This document shows, piece after piece, positions 12,601-27,600 of a stretch of 64,000 bases of DNA. The notes under the pieces are model-generated. The model worked only from the letters and a program-made list of their open reading frames with translations. It did no database searches and was not told the DNA's origin. This DNA comes from Aptenodytes patagonicus (Eukaryota; Chordata; Aves; Sphenisciformes; Spheniscidae): positions 17,177,028 to 17,241,027 of the forward strand of contig NC_134952.1 in assembly GCF_965638725.1 (NCBI RefSeq), in the 5' to 3' direction. The stretch's first letter is position 1; every line of letters starts with the position of its first letter. The translations under genes were made by a program, and so were the position numbers.

Positions 12601-15600
12601 ATAAAATTAATACTCAATTTTCTATGGAAGGCTGATAAACAGTAACACATTTGTGAAGTCATAATTAGTATGTGATATAGGTTATACAGAATACTAACTC
12701 AACCTTGCAGCATCATTTCAGTAGCTTAAGGTAATCATTTCATCCTCAAAACATCTAAATGAGCTAGCTATCTCACAGACGTATATTCCCAAAGTGAGAT
12801 CTTACTGACAGAAAATCAAGAGGAAAGATACTACTTACTAAAACGGCCAGTGGAAGAGGAATGAAACCCATTCTTCTGGAAACCGAATCACTATAATCTG
12901 TATATGCCTAGGAAAAAAAGAGGAAGAATAATGAACTATTTATGCAGAGGAATGAGCTTATTTTAGCTTGGCACACCCTCTAGATAAGAATCAATCTCTG
13001 CTAACAAACACTGTACTGGTATAAAGTGTACCTATTCACATTTTGAAAGTCAAATGCAGATAGCTGTATTCTCGGACAAAAATGTAGTACTACCATGACC
13101 AGTAAGATTAGCTTCAGTGCTCTAAATCAAGAGCAACTGGAGTATAATACAAATCTCTAAATCAAGAGTAATTAGGACACTGAATCCAAACGCATCTGTA
13201 CATTATTACTAGCTTAGAGACCTTTTTGTATTAATTTGACTTTGATCCTCAAATACCATACAGAAAAACACATAACAGGGATAAAAGAACAATTATCCAT
13301 CACACTAGCAATTTTAAATCATTCTACAAACTTCTATAATTAGCCTCAGGACAACTGTGGTAAAATCATTTTGAAAATATGTTTACATTTGAACTCTCAA
13401 AACACAACTACTTTGCATGACAGCTTTCATGCAGTATTGAACATCATGCCAAAATTAGTGCCTATATGATGCTACCTCATTTTCCACACAGGATCCTTAG
13501 GAAAAGTAATGGAGTTTTCAGAACTAATAAACTGGTTTTTTAATTAACAAATTATTAATAATTAATTATTTGTAATGGAAAGTGTCTAACTTCTTTATGA
13601 GGTATAACTACTGCATTCCTAGCAATAGCTATTAAACATGCCCAAGAAAACTACATAAATTATTATAATAAAGTTCATTTAATAGTTAGAGCACTCATCC
13701 AGAGCACTCACTAATAGTTAAGAGACTCATCCAGGAAAGGTGTGCTGTAAATAGCCTTCCAAAAAACAGTACTGATGAAAAACACAAGCAGTCTGTGCAT
13801 CCTGTAAATATCCATGCCACAACAGTAACATGCACGGTACAAACATCCCTATACATCTGTGCACACTGCCTGTGAAGAAATAATATTAATTCTTAATGAA
13901 TACTGTATTTTGATCCAACATAGTTAAAATAAAGCAAGAAGAACAGTAATTTAAAATTATCTCAAGAACATCTTGTTAAGCTTACTTACTTCCCATATTT
14001 CTCAAAAACGTCAAAGTTGTTACAACCATCCCCTGACTATAAGCATATTTGGAAGAGAATTCTCAACAATATATTAAATAAAGCCTGAACTGATGTGAAC
14101 TGGATAAAAAGAAGAATATAAATCACAAGGAAATATTCCTGTTATCTCTTATTAAAAAAAGCAGAGTAGAATTTTAGTGCTGTAGGAGCGTAGCAGTTCT
14201 GCATGTATTTCTTTAAGTATTTGTTCCAATATCCCCCCCATAGCAATTACATTAGTTAATACAAGAAAATGTCTTTATTTTCAGGCTTACATTTTTCTGT
14301 CGACTGCTAACAAGGTCAAATGCAAGACTGGCTCGGTATTCACTGTAGACCTGGAAAAAATCCAGCACATTGGATGTGTGATTAATTTGTTATCACACTT
14401 TATAGAAGCAACAGAGATTTTAATAAAATATTTCTGTAAAAATATTATAAATACTTATGCACAGGCTGAAGGAATCAAACCCAGTTTTTCTGAGGTCTAA
14501 TTGCACCCTTCAACAGATGAGCCTATATTTCTGTAATAAAGTAACTTGTGTCTATATACAAACAACACTATGCTATGTATTAGGAATTGAATGAGACTTT
14601 ATAGAGCATTTACTGAATTTGAGAATCATCAGAAACAGAAAGTAAGAGAAATCATGTTTACTTTTTTCCTACCATTCAGAATTTGTTTAAGCTACATGAA
14701 AGTTAGCACTGGAATCAAATTAAACAAATGAGAGAGCTTACTTATACTAAGTAAGTGATCCCATGAAAAAAAGCAAGTTGTATCAGAAGATGAATGAAGC
14801 TTTTCTTTCTCTTTAAAACAGTTCTGCATATTAAGACAGAAAAGCATCTGTTTTAAGGATAAGTGGCAGGGCAACTTGCACTGTGGGTGTTCAAAACTTC
14901 TGAAAAAGCCTAACCTAGCAACCATAAATCTTTAGAATTTCATACAAAAAATAAAGTTTGTTAAATAAATCTTGCGAAACTGTCACTCACTAGCCGCCAT
15001 CCTCCAGCTGTTTCAGCACACTGAAGCATGCTACATTTTTTGCTATCATGACTTCATTATTGCTCTTTTCCACACTCTCTATATGAAAGTAGGGCATGCA
15101 TAAGTGCCTCTGGCATAAGGGAGCTTATTAAGTAGATCTATTAAACTTGTTTCTATGCTGCACAATGTAGCTACTTTAGAGATGCTGAAAGAGATAGCAC
15201 TTCCAAGTTCTGATCTCATTTCCTGAAAAGTGGTTTTAACAGTGAAAAAACACCAACTCTTCACAAATTTATCAAGTGCATTTGAATTCACACAACATGC
15301 AAGACAAATGGCCAACGTATCATGCCACAACACACGAAAAGTAACCTCACCTACTACTTTAAAAGAAGGACTGCATAATATATATGGCCTAAGAATTTTC
15401 AGGAGTGGGAAACTAACATAACATACTTCATATTAGTGCTCCAGGGACAGTGGAAAAATATGTCTCTGATTTCACATTCCACCTTTAACACACATGCAAG
15501 AACAGAGATTCACCAGCCTCACAATATCTATTTTTACCAAAGACTGAATTTTAACCTATAATCCATTCTGTTAGGAAAAGGTACAAGCTCTGTCTAGACT

Positions 15601-18600
15601 GTAGAACAAGTAACTTTCTGTCAATTTAACTAGTGATCGCTTCACAAAATGATCTGCCAGTTATGTGAATTGTAGTTATTATGTGAACTGTTATACAACA
15701 CTTTCAATAATTTATGGATCTGGAACTACTAATTTAGAAGCAGAGATGTGTGTTCCACATTATAAAGATCCTCAGAAGTATATTGTATCAGGAAATTACC
15801 AAGCTTTCCCAAATTATATCCTATATAGGAAAATAACAATTTTTACATTTTCTGCACTGGAATAAATTTTAATATTTAAAAAATATTAGCAAAATAAACT
15901 ACAACTTAAAATAGCACTCAGCATTCCAAACAGGATACCTACATCTGCTGTGATGTCATTGAATTTTGTTATAAAGGCATGTTTCACAATATCCACCGCA
16001 ATTTCTGAAGCAACCACCATGCAAACATCTGGGAATAACACCCAAAGATGATCTGAAGGTTGGGAAGAAACAAGTTAGGCCATTTAATTTGATGCCAGTA
16101 TACAAAACAAAAATTACAACACTTTTGCTCAACAGTGAAAAATCCTCAAGAATCTGAAGAGTCTGTAGCTTTACATCACCACTCAGCGTGTGGTGTGCAA
16201 GTTCTCGTTTATTCCATTGCTATTCTAGAAACTTATCAGTACTACACAATCACACCACAATTAGGATCAGGTTCTAAAGCCTTTACTTCATAAAGCTTTA
16301 TCTCTCCTAGGAAGACAATCTTTGCACGTACTAGATAGTAGATGGTCAGTATGTATGAGGAATAGACAGCGCACCTGTGGTTTTAGGTGCTTAAGGTAAA
16401 ATTTAGGCAGACTGGTAACATTCAAGCAAAATACACCACACAGATTGGGGCTCAAAATTATTAAAACAAAGTTTTAATAAAATAAAATCCAAATTTTACT
16501 CAATATTTATTCAATATGGTATTAAAATTCTAAGTATAATCAATATTAAATTATGAATGGAAAATTTTACATAATCTTCTATCAAATTTCAATCTCACTA
16601 GCCTCACAAAATAAAATTCTCTAGGGGATCCTTCATCCTCAATGGACTCCAAGGAAAGGAAAGGGCTGGAAAGAAATCATTCAAGACACTACTTGAAACA
16701 TAACTATGTATGTTTGTAGCATAAGCATATACTTCTAGCAGAAAGGATAGAGTCACTCTTACAAGAAAGCCAGAAATAGAAAGACAAGAATCTAAGGTAT
16801 TTGACAAATTAAGATTCGTCAATTAAACGTCCTAGTTACCCTTATCTTTCAGATTGAGGAAAGAAGCAAGAGATAGTTGTTGATAGCACAGGCATTTGTC
16901 ATTTTGTATTTAATTTTTCTGTTAGTTTACTCACCTGGATTCCATGAGAACTGTTCCATATTTCTTAGACATACAATTAGTAGCAGCACATAATTGGTGA
17001 ACCTCTCCTTTATATCTAGTTAAAAAAAAAAAAGCTGTCAACTCCAAAGAAAGGAAGGATGTTTCTAGGACAGCACTGCATCTAGTATGGACTAGTGTAA
17101 TTAGTTAGCCAACATCCCAAACAACTGATTACTGAACTAATTCAGGAAGGACCTGAACTCTGAAGAACTTAGGTACTTTGCAGTGGTAACTAACAAGAAG
17201 GGCAGTGAGATCCCAGGAACAGAGATACGAAGTGGCACTTCTACTCACCTGGGTAGAAAATAGTCTTTAAAAACCCTATTTCCTTCCAGATTCCCTGACA
17301 CATCATGCAGGAATCCTTAATCAGGAAGGAAAAAATAATTTTGATCATGTTAATCCCACTGTTTATATGTGTGGATCAAAAGCTGGTTATAAATAATAGT
17401 GTGTAAGAAGTGAAACACGATCTTTTGGTTTACATCTCAGCAAATCCTAAGTAGCTCCAGTGACAACTACTGCTTCACAAGTGACCAGAGCACAAGAAAG
17501 GATCAAAGTCTGAACAAGGAATCATCTTAAATGTACTCCTGCCCCCAAATCCCTCATCCTTAAAATGAACAACTGGACTAGAGTAATGGTATTAAAATGG
17601 TATTAAAAAAACCTAAAGACACATGAGAAAGCAGTTTGAATTCCAGAGACCAAAGGTAAAAATAAAGGCTGTTCAGTATTTTGATCACAGCCAAAGAGAC
17701 TGATAAATTGGGAACAAAGCAGAAAGAACAGAATTAAGGAGAAAAAAAAAAAAAGAGTAAGAAATTATAAAGAAAAAAACCCTGAAGTTCCTAAAGCTTC
17801 AGAATAAATGTTAAATTTTTGAGACAAGAGATTTAAGAGACAAGGAATAATCTAGCCAAACAGCCAACTGAAGCAGATAACGTAATGCACTGCTCCTAAT
17901 GTACTTCTTCATATGAGGTACAATTGTGTTTTGTGAAAAATTTAGTTTAGAGCACAGCTTAAAATTAAAATAAGACATTTAAACGCATAAAGGAAAGGAG
18001 CATGCTGGGCTTTCAACAATGATGAAAGAGCTTCTCTTTATAATTTTGGTCTCCTCGTTCACTAATCCTGAACGCTACAAAATTAGCTTACAGATATCTA
18101 TTTCAAAAGGAAATATTTAGGGAAATATTTCTTCCTGCTACAACAAATATAAGGTTTTATGTCTTCTGTATAGAAGTCTTTTCCAACGGCCACAGTGTTT
18201 AGGTTGCCTGGGTGTACATAAATTTCCTAGTAAAAGTCAGGGTGACAATGTGAAAGTAGTTTTGCTGCAGCTGACAAATCAAAGCTGCAGGAGCCGATAC
18301 GGTTGAAATCACAGATTCTGTAGCTGCAATCTCAAGCAGTTATACAAACCCAAAGATCTTTGCTGACCTCCTGCACCTAAAAGATAACAGGTGTGGTTTT
18401 ATTAGATAACTGTGTAACCAATGTGTATCTCATGGTCTGTTCAATTAGTTTTTATGTAGATGATCCACAGTTCTTTTAGTCCTGAAGTTTTAATAAATTA
18501 GCTGCTACAGCAGAATTTTAAATGGCCATAGAAAGGTGAGAAGAATCACTGACTCCACTGACACTAAGTCCAGAACTGGAAATACTGGGAAAAATAGTAC

Positions 18601-21600
18601 AGCCACACATCAGCTTGCTATCCACAAGCCGGTGCTGAGCACAATGCCAAGTGAAAATGATTTCATGATTTCCAGATCTAAACTGGTAGCTTGGTGGCAC
18701 TTCATATCCTGGTGTCTTACTATATAGTGTCTTCAATACCATGCAGAGCTCTGCAAGGTATTTCAATACACAATATAGGACGTGTCTTAGAAAGTACAAC
18801 TGAAATAGTTCATTTCTGTTTTCATGCTTCTATTCACAAGATTATTTGCTTTTGAATTCTATTTGTAGCAACTTCTCTTGATCACAATGTCTACTCTTGA
18901 GGTCATTGATATCTCACTTTTCTGCTAGTTCGTATTTTTCTTTTGATTAACATGTTAAATGGGAGTTTCACCTACTCATGAGAAGTTCCTCAGATGCGTG
19001 AGACTGACCTTATTTCTTCCCCCCAAGAATTAGTATATTTAGCTTCTGTGTACTAATCAGTACCTTTTCACTGAATTTAAACCACGGGTTTGAGACAACG
19101 GTAATATTTTGAGCAGAGCCCCAGAAAAGGTGGGGCAAGGGGGCATCCATTCAGTCTGTCTAAGCTTAATCAGCTACTGTTGCCATTGTTGCCCTACAGC
19201 AGAGACTGCAGACCTCAGAAAACAGCTGGAAGAAATGGAGAGGTGGGAAATATATGGGGGAACCTGTATTTAGTGCTTTATTTTAGCAGTTTAGTTCAGT
19301 CTAGGCATGCAGTTTAAGCATATTGTGTTCTAGGACGCACAAAGCACTCCAAAGGCTGCCTAACTGGAAGCTCAGTCCACAGAACCAGACTAGCCTCATT
19401 TCCAGAGGTAGGATATAGCATTGGCATAGCATGCCAACCCAAGACCCACTACCATTTCAGCTGCAGGAAACAAAACATTTAAAGGATAATAAAGTTATTA
19501 GAATACATGAACTGAAGCAATACTGATCCATCCTTACTGAAGCTGTGATGCAATAAAGCTGTTCCAAGTTCAAAAGAGGTGAAAATCTCTCCTAAAAACC
19601 TGTCTACGTTATTTAATTATGAGAAGAAAGACACTGCTATTTATAACCATACTGAGACATGGTTCCAGAAGTTACCTGTTTGAAGGGAATAAATTAGCTT
19701 GTTTTGTGCACTCTTCAATGTATGTACTCACCTGCTTCCATCCCTACATAGTATAATGAATGGCATCACTTTTTCCACCAAGTGATAAAGTGAGACCTGA
19801 TATTGCTATTATGGCTCTTCAATAGTAATGTCTAGCAATAAAACATTGATATACATTTCTTCTAGCATACTATTGCAGGTGCTTTTTATGGAGGAAATTA
19901 CTAGCCATTTCTAACAGCAGTCCCTGATTTATTTCAACATTTAAATCAAGAAAGAGGCCTCGCCTTTCAGTAGGAGAGCTAGGTGTGTACTTGTAACTAT
20001 TTTCTGCAAGTATTGTGATCAATGAGAGAACATTTAAGAAAACTCATCTATATTTTCTGTCAATATTTAGTAAACATCACTTTTAGATATTCTCACTGTA
20101 AAGTTAAATACATCTAATTTAAAAAAAAAAGTATTTAAATCTTGGAACCAAAAATACATACTATTAGCACAGAATAAACAGCTTATCAAGCCGGCTGGGA
20201 AGATATTTTTTTGGGGGGGGTTTAAGAACTTCTATGAGGTAGATTAAAATTTAGTGCTAATTCTTCTGTTACGTACTATATTTAAGATTTTATGTAAATA
20301 GTCTTTCATCCAAAGCATCACAAAACAATTGCCATTTAAGATTTGCACGTAATATCATTGCAGTTTGCAGATGAATTAGACAAAAATCACATCAATAGCC
20401 AGAATTCAAAACCTGAAGCAAGCCTGTTGAAAGTTTAACTCTTTATAAAAAAAATTCCAAATCATCTGTTTTTAAATAAGCAGCTGCATTTTTTTTTTTT
20501 AACCTATTGGACATTTGAGTTCTCTGGTTTAAAAAAATAGGAATTGGAATGAAAAAATACGTTCTATTTTGTTTGCTTATCTGTATAAAAAGCTTTGACC
20601 AAAAAAAGTCACATGCACAAAATAACAGAAACAAACGCGTTCAAAGATCAGAAAATATTACAAGCAAAGAAGCTATAGTACAACCTTAAAGTGCAATCTC
20701 TCCTATTAGTTTTGAAACCAAGAATTCAACAAATATTTCAGATGGCTGATATCGGTGTTAGAAAGAACCTCCATCAAAGGATACCTGTAACAGTTCTTCC
20801 TCTCAAGACACACTGAGTAAGAGTTCCCAAATTTCATACTAAGCAGCAACACAGTTAAGAAGTGCCAGATGCATAACATGTTTCCTAAGTACCCTCTACT
20901 ATTATCTTGCTAGCATGTCAAAAGTTAGTCATCTCTGGTATTCCCTTCATAAGCCAGCTACTTCAGAGTTACATTCTTTTGGGGGTGGTGGTGGTGGTGG
21001 TGTGTGTGTGAGTATTTCAAGATCCATCCCCACAACTGCCAAACAACATCCATTATGAGATCACTGTCAACACAGTGCACTACAAAGTCAACTTTTTGAA
21101 AACATAGAAGACTTCAGAGACTTTAAAGCATGGATATTTTGAATACCATAACTTAAATCTGAAATTTGTATTTAATAACAACTTTAGCACACAGCCAATA
21201 GGTTGTTTTAGCACCTCAAATAAAAACTAGCCATTTATGGAAAAAACAGTGTTCCTGGAAGTAGAATCCCAGTTTTGTCCTACTGAACCAAACAGTAATC
21301 AGGGAGATGAGGAATTCAAGTCAGAACGCTCAAATTCACGAAGGTAAAGCTGTTTTAACAACAAAATTAAATAAATGAATAAATTAAAAAAATCAGCCTC
21401 TCACTTCACATTTTCTCCTGATTAGCACAGCTATACATACCGCTGTTTGACATTTGAAAAAGATTGTTCTTCTCAAACTTCTTGAAAACACTTCCTTTTA
21501 TTTCAACGAACTGCAATTTTTAAAAATAGCTAGTTAGTTTTTATTGATAAAAACTGATATAAATAAATCAGACAATCAAATAATATGCAAATAGACATAT

Positions 21601-24600
21601 GATACACACAAGATGAAGGATGCTGAAAAAAATTAGGGTAGCTATATAATAAAGCTACATACTTACATTATTGGACATCATGATGGTAAGCAGCGATTTA
21701 TTGTGGGAGTTGAAGGCCACATTAAGGGTTGTTGCTTGAACCATTATAAGAATAGCATGCAGGACTAGATAGCAGGGTTAAGGAAGCATATTCGGAAATA
21801 ATTGTTCTGCACAACAGTACTGAACAGCACCAAAAGTCAAATTTCCTATTTTGTTTCCAAAGTTTAACAAAAAAGTTTCTATCTCCCTGTCAACTAGATT
21901 TACAGCAAGACAGTGTACTTAAACCAATGTAATGTACCCACAGTGCTTTGTAGCATGTAATAATTATGTTAATTTTTCTTGTTCTAAAAGAGCCCAATGA
22001 CATTAGTCAGGAGAAACAGCAATACAACCTGAAGGAAAAATCTGAGATAAAATTAGCCTAAAGATTTCAGAGAAAACAGGGGAAAATACAAGAATTCTAA
22101 ATTCATCACCACATCTATGGGACTACATATCTCTTTACAGATCATTTTCATCAGTTCACTGTAAGGTTACTTCACACTAAACTCATTTGCACCTGAATAT
22201 GCGTGAGTTTATCCCTTCGTTTCAAGAAAATGTTTTCAAGCCAGGTGTTTGTAACATTCCACTAAATAATAAACCCCCACTGTCTTCAAGACCCTGTGAC
22301 ACAAAATACTCAAACACAAATCAGAAATCAAAGTTTCCATGAACTATCCAATTACTGTTTTTCATTTTACTACACATTAAGTATTAAAAAAAGCTGTCTA
22401 CTACTCACCGGTATACCATTATGAAGGGTTTTTTTAAAACAGGTTAAAAGGTTTTTTTCATTCATTTTAAAAACCTGGTGTACTGGCAATATTACTTTGA
22501 AAATAACAGAACACTGATTTAGCAACACAATTTTTCAAATATATTAAACTAAAATAATGCAGAGCAATTACTGTGTAATTTAATTTAGAAAATTTTGCAA
22601 TTTATTGAAGAAAAAGGATACAGACATACAGCACTGCCATGAAGAAGTGAGGAATCACACCTATGTGAGCTCTTTTTCTTTCCTTAGGTTCTGTAGCTGT
22701 CCAGTAAAGAGCATCCAAAATATCTTGCCCAAATGAAGAAAACAGACGATCAGCCACCTAAACAAGAACAACTTTTTACTGCCTTAAAGCAATATTTTTC
22801 TCACAGACACTTGAATATGCTACCGTAAGTACAGCTCAACCTAGAAAAAGTTTTACATATTAATCACTTTCCATCTCTTGTTCATTCCATTTCCACTCTG
22901 GATTTCAGTGATACTGTTCCTTTGCAGCTTACCTTCCCTCTCAAATTTACTATCCCCTTTTCAACAGTATTTACAATATATAACCATGTAGTGTTATCTT
23001 AGATGCTTCCTTGGAAGACATCCAAGTACAGTTCAAACTTCAGCCTTTGATAAAACAAAACCATGTTGTGCCAAACTATCCTAAATGTTTTTTCCCATCC
23101 CTCTGGGTTTAATAAGGGAAAAAAAATAATGAAAAGTGAATTTCAAATGTGTGATAGGGAGCAACATCAGCTTACAGGTACAAAAAGGACTGAAATGAGA
23201 TTTGGCTGTACTGTTTCCTTACATCTTGGAATAAAGTACATACTCAATACAAATCTCTGCATAAAGTAGAATTCAAAATTAAAAGTACTATAACACAATA
23301 GCAAGTGATCAAGAGGGACTAGAAATTCTGCCAAAAAGGGCAAATTGGTTTGAAAAAAAACTACAAACAGCTGAAGTGTAACCCAAAGAATATATGCACA
23401 AGTAGGAAGAAACACCCAGCATTAATCTGAAAGATAGGAAAGACATGGACAGCAATCTGAGCTTGTAATTCAATACCACAGCAAGAAAGGTCACGTGGAG
23501 TTCCACCAGTTCTCAACACTTCATCATCAGCAAGCATGTAAAACTGAAGATCATTACAAGGAAAGACTTTTTTCCTGCCTATACACTACAGTTCAGTGAT
23601 TTTAAAACTAAGCTGCACAGGACAACAAAAATAGTACTTCAAAAATTAAATTCAGTATCACAAGGCACATGTCTGGCTAAAAAAAAAAAGATATCTTTAA
23701 TTGCTTACTAACTCAACAAAACGGAAATAGTTAAATATGAAAAACTGATTATCTCTACTGAAAGACAACTGATACTTCCTCTTACTGTCTTTCTGTAAGA
23801 CAACAATTTGGGACATGTTAAAACAACATGTAGCAATATAGAACTAGGTGCACAATGTACCTGCAAATATTGAACCATACCTATTAACTAGAAAAGTTCT
23901 TGGGACAACATAAGTAAACCTAGATTTGGGATAATTTCCTGACTTTGTTAATTAAGAGTTCTAAACGTAAAGATTCTGAAGGCAGAGAAGTCATATACTT
24001 TAACTTACTCAAGCCAACATTTATTGAAGTTTCCTGAAATACAAAGGCTGAATTAAAACAAATTTTTACTGGATGTCTCAAGTAAACTGTACTATATGCT
24101 ACTCTTTAAGCATCACCTATGAAATAAAATGAACAAAACCATGAGCTGATGAATCATCATAAATCTGAAGTTCAAAAACCCATCAGTTTGAGAGATATTT
24201 ACAGTGGTATTGTTTTCGGCTTTTAAATTTTGTAAATTAAGGTGTTTTGCATTATTTGGTTCCTGCTCATTGTGATGACCCATTGAGTAATTACACCTGG
24301 TGTAGTAACACCAACTACAGAATGTTTAGAGTTTGGTAAGTTTTTGTTCACAATATTGTGAGGGTTTTAACAGAGAATATGGTGGTTTTGCTTTCCTTTT
24401 TATTTAAGCAATCCTTGTTTCTTAGCTGAGAGGACAGAAAATATTAAAACCCACCACACAATATTGTTGCTTGCTTTTCCAAATATGACTTACCTAAACC
24501 CTACATGCCGGCTCCAGGCTCCAGCAGAATTCCATGGTGAGTGCTGTCACCAGCGTAACGCACACTGGGGCTTCACAAGGAGCAGGAGCCGGTGGGTCTG

Positions 24601-27600
24601 AATCTAAAAAAGAAAAGTGTCATTTAAGCCAAATGTGCTGAATGCTCCCCTTAGGCTGTCTATCTGGAGCATTCAGCACATAATTTGCAGATTCTGCATT
24701 CCTCATATCTGTCCAGGACAATATTCCCTGGACTTGTCAACAGCCGAAAACATTAGGACATTGTAAACATCTCTGTTGCTCAGTGATTTAACTAAATTAA
24801 AAAGATATTCCTATTTTGAGAACTTGTGAAAATATAAAATTACTTAAAAAAAGGCATATTTAACAGTTCTTTAAAAAGCATTGCTTGCATTAGTAGCAAA
24901 GACCTATAACAAAATTCACCGAAGTAGTCTAAGCAAGCCAATATTCACACTGTTGAAAGCTGACTATCAACCAAGTCTTTCAGTGGGATCCTGTGACATT
25001 TTCTGCCAATACTGCAGCTGCAATCTACCACAGTAAAAAAGCCCCCTAAAAAACATGCCCTCTGCTTGGCATGTTGGGTTTCATGAGACACCATGGAAAT
25101 TAAATACCAGTTCCAACTTCAAAGTCTAATGTAATTTTTCTAATAACTATGAGAGGTAACAGACTTCCCCCTTTCCTAAAAAAAACAAACTCAGGCAGTG
25201 CTTCTTAGTTGAGACACACTTTTGGTTCTGCCAAACGTAGCAAAGAAACTTGACTCTTCTCCTCTTCATTCAAAATGGAATGGCACATGGCTTCCAACTC
25301 CCAGCAAACACTGCAGTCTCTCTTCAAACTACATGGGGTAAGCACATAGTGCTGTACTTTCTCAGCTTTAGAGAATTAACTTGAAGTAGTCTTGAAATAG
25401 AGAAATTACTATTTTGAGTACATGGATTTATTTAGTAGGTGATAATCTCTCACAGATTATGGAACTATATACGGATGAATAATTCTCAACACAACTAAAA
25501 TCCACATAGTAACTCGGTGCCAATTTAATATTTGTACATGTCTTTCAGCAAATCTAAAAATCAAAGGAAACAAAACCCTATGAATAAACAACTGAGGTGG
25601 CTTGTGTGATATTTATTTCACTTAGGATAATGAAGTGTATTCCTTATGCAATATTTTAATATTTTATGAGGAAAGAACAAATGTCTTTAGACAAAATATT
25701 CAGATTTTGCACAAAGTGTAGCCCTGTTTTAGCAGTCTTCAAACAAAGGTACAACAGATGTTCAAACAAGGATGAATATGTTATTCAGAGATCCCAGAAT
25801 CCTAACAGAGTAACTCTCGTGTACAAAGCTCTGACTGAATCCTTTTAAGAGGTTGTATTCCTAATATGTCCTGTATTTGTAGGATGGAGATAAGAGTGTA
25901 GCTATAAAAACATTATTTACTTTGTGAATCATTGATCATAGAAGTGCAATTAAAAATCTCATGCTTTATATTAAATAAAAGAAACAATTTTTTTCCCCAG
26001 AATTTCTCTTTATCTTACCTCCCAAAACAGAATGTGCTTTTCTTGTTTCACTATATTCATTCAACTTACTGTTTATGTACTCAGGCTTTTGTCTGCTAGC
26101 CAGGACTGAGACAGGTTAAGCAGTAACACGAGTCCTTGCATACAAGGAAAGCTATACTTCCATAACAAAGAGCTAAAAACCAAATTCCATGTCTTCTACG
26201 ATCTTCCTTCTCTGTTCTCTCTCAGGGTCTTATCGCTATTTCAAATCAATAGTTTCTACTTTTCTCAATGAGTTCAAAACCTCATTCATTCCACTTGCAT
26301 TTCAGTTTAAGACATTTCTTCTTCCATTTCCAGTTCTCAATTTTTTTCCAACTAAATTGATTAATAAGCTCCAGGAACTAGGCAATATGAAACAGTACCT
26401 ACAAAACTTATTTTTCATGAACTTGTCTGTTTCCCTGCACCTAGGCTTATTATCATGGGTGTGTGCACATTTGTGAGAATACGAGATGTGCCATATTTTA
26501 AGTACAAATACTGTAATACAACAATATTTTAGATAGTCTGAAAAAAGCATGCTTGATATTCTGATGCCAACATTCTTACCTCAAGCATGTTATAGATGAT
26601 GTAGAGCTTTATGACAGACTGTCCCCTTATCAGATGATACATCATAGAGTAGTCAACATAGTGCATCATGAAGTAGCAGATGACCAATATAACTCCTTTG
26701 AGAACGTCACATACCTGAGCAGGTTGTAGCAAACGTCTATCACTGAAACACAAAGGGCAAAGAGTTCCACTGAATGTCATATACCCACAAAATACAAATG
26801 TTACCAAGTCAATAGGAATTTACAGAAGCTGTTAATCAAGGGTATATTTTAATGTAGTTTATTACTGCCCCTTCCCCTGCCCCTCACTCTGATGCCTAAG
26901 GAACACCATGACCATGATACACATTTATAGCTCGTGCTCCTGATCAGGACCACATTCTCTTATCTGCCACATCCATTTAATTAAAATACTGTATTTGTTG
27001 GGTAAGAGCTCACACTTGTTAAGAACCTTCCACATGCATGCCCTTTGGTTTTGAATTTACCTTCTCTCTTCCAGCCAATTCTACTTATCATTTTGACTTC
27101 CTCAGTTACAGAAATTGTATTTGCTATAACCAAAAAGAAATGAAGCAGTCATCTTCAATTTCAGTATTATGAACCAGATGCTGAGGAACAGGTTCTAAAT
27201 GCAATTCTGTATCTTCTTTTAGCTCTAAGCTCTGCAGCAGTAAATGCAAACAATTAGACATCAGAGCTTGAGGTTGATCTTGAACCAATGCAGAAGTTTT
27301 CTATCTATAGTCCCACAAGTAACCCAGAAGACCAAATGAATCATTACACAATTTCACCCTATAAACTAAAACTACAGGAAGAAAATAGCTTTACCTTAAC
27401 TGGCACAATAGCAGCTATAAGCATAATGAAATTGCAAGGCAGTATTTACTTGTCTATTTACTTAGTTTAGTATTAATAGGATGCAAAGCATTTAAAAAGC
27501 CTTCAAATTAAATCAAAAGGTTGAGAATTAAATATCAAAAAATAAATAATTTCTATTACATGTATTTATTTTTAATATACTCTGAAAGGCTTTTAAAGAA

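Larger units (their letters stand above)
22758..26579 (-). other. TAPT1: TAPT1 intron 4 (3822 nt)
   Basis: It contains the candidate poison exon at 24494-24603 and the 16-bp inverted repeat at 24633-24681, a G+C-richer island in AT-rich sequence. A short hairpin TGGTGT-AGTA-ACACCA lies near 24300. Nothing else was seen. Confidence 0.85.

Noticed and set aside
24494..24603. tRNA or tRNA-derived element in the intron-4 segment
   Set aside because: No GGTTCGAAT-type B box or cloverleaf arms were found on either strand.
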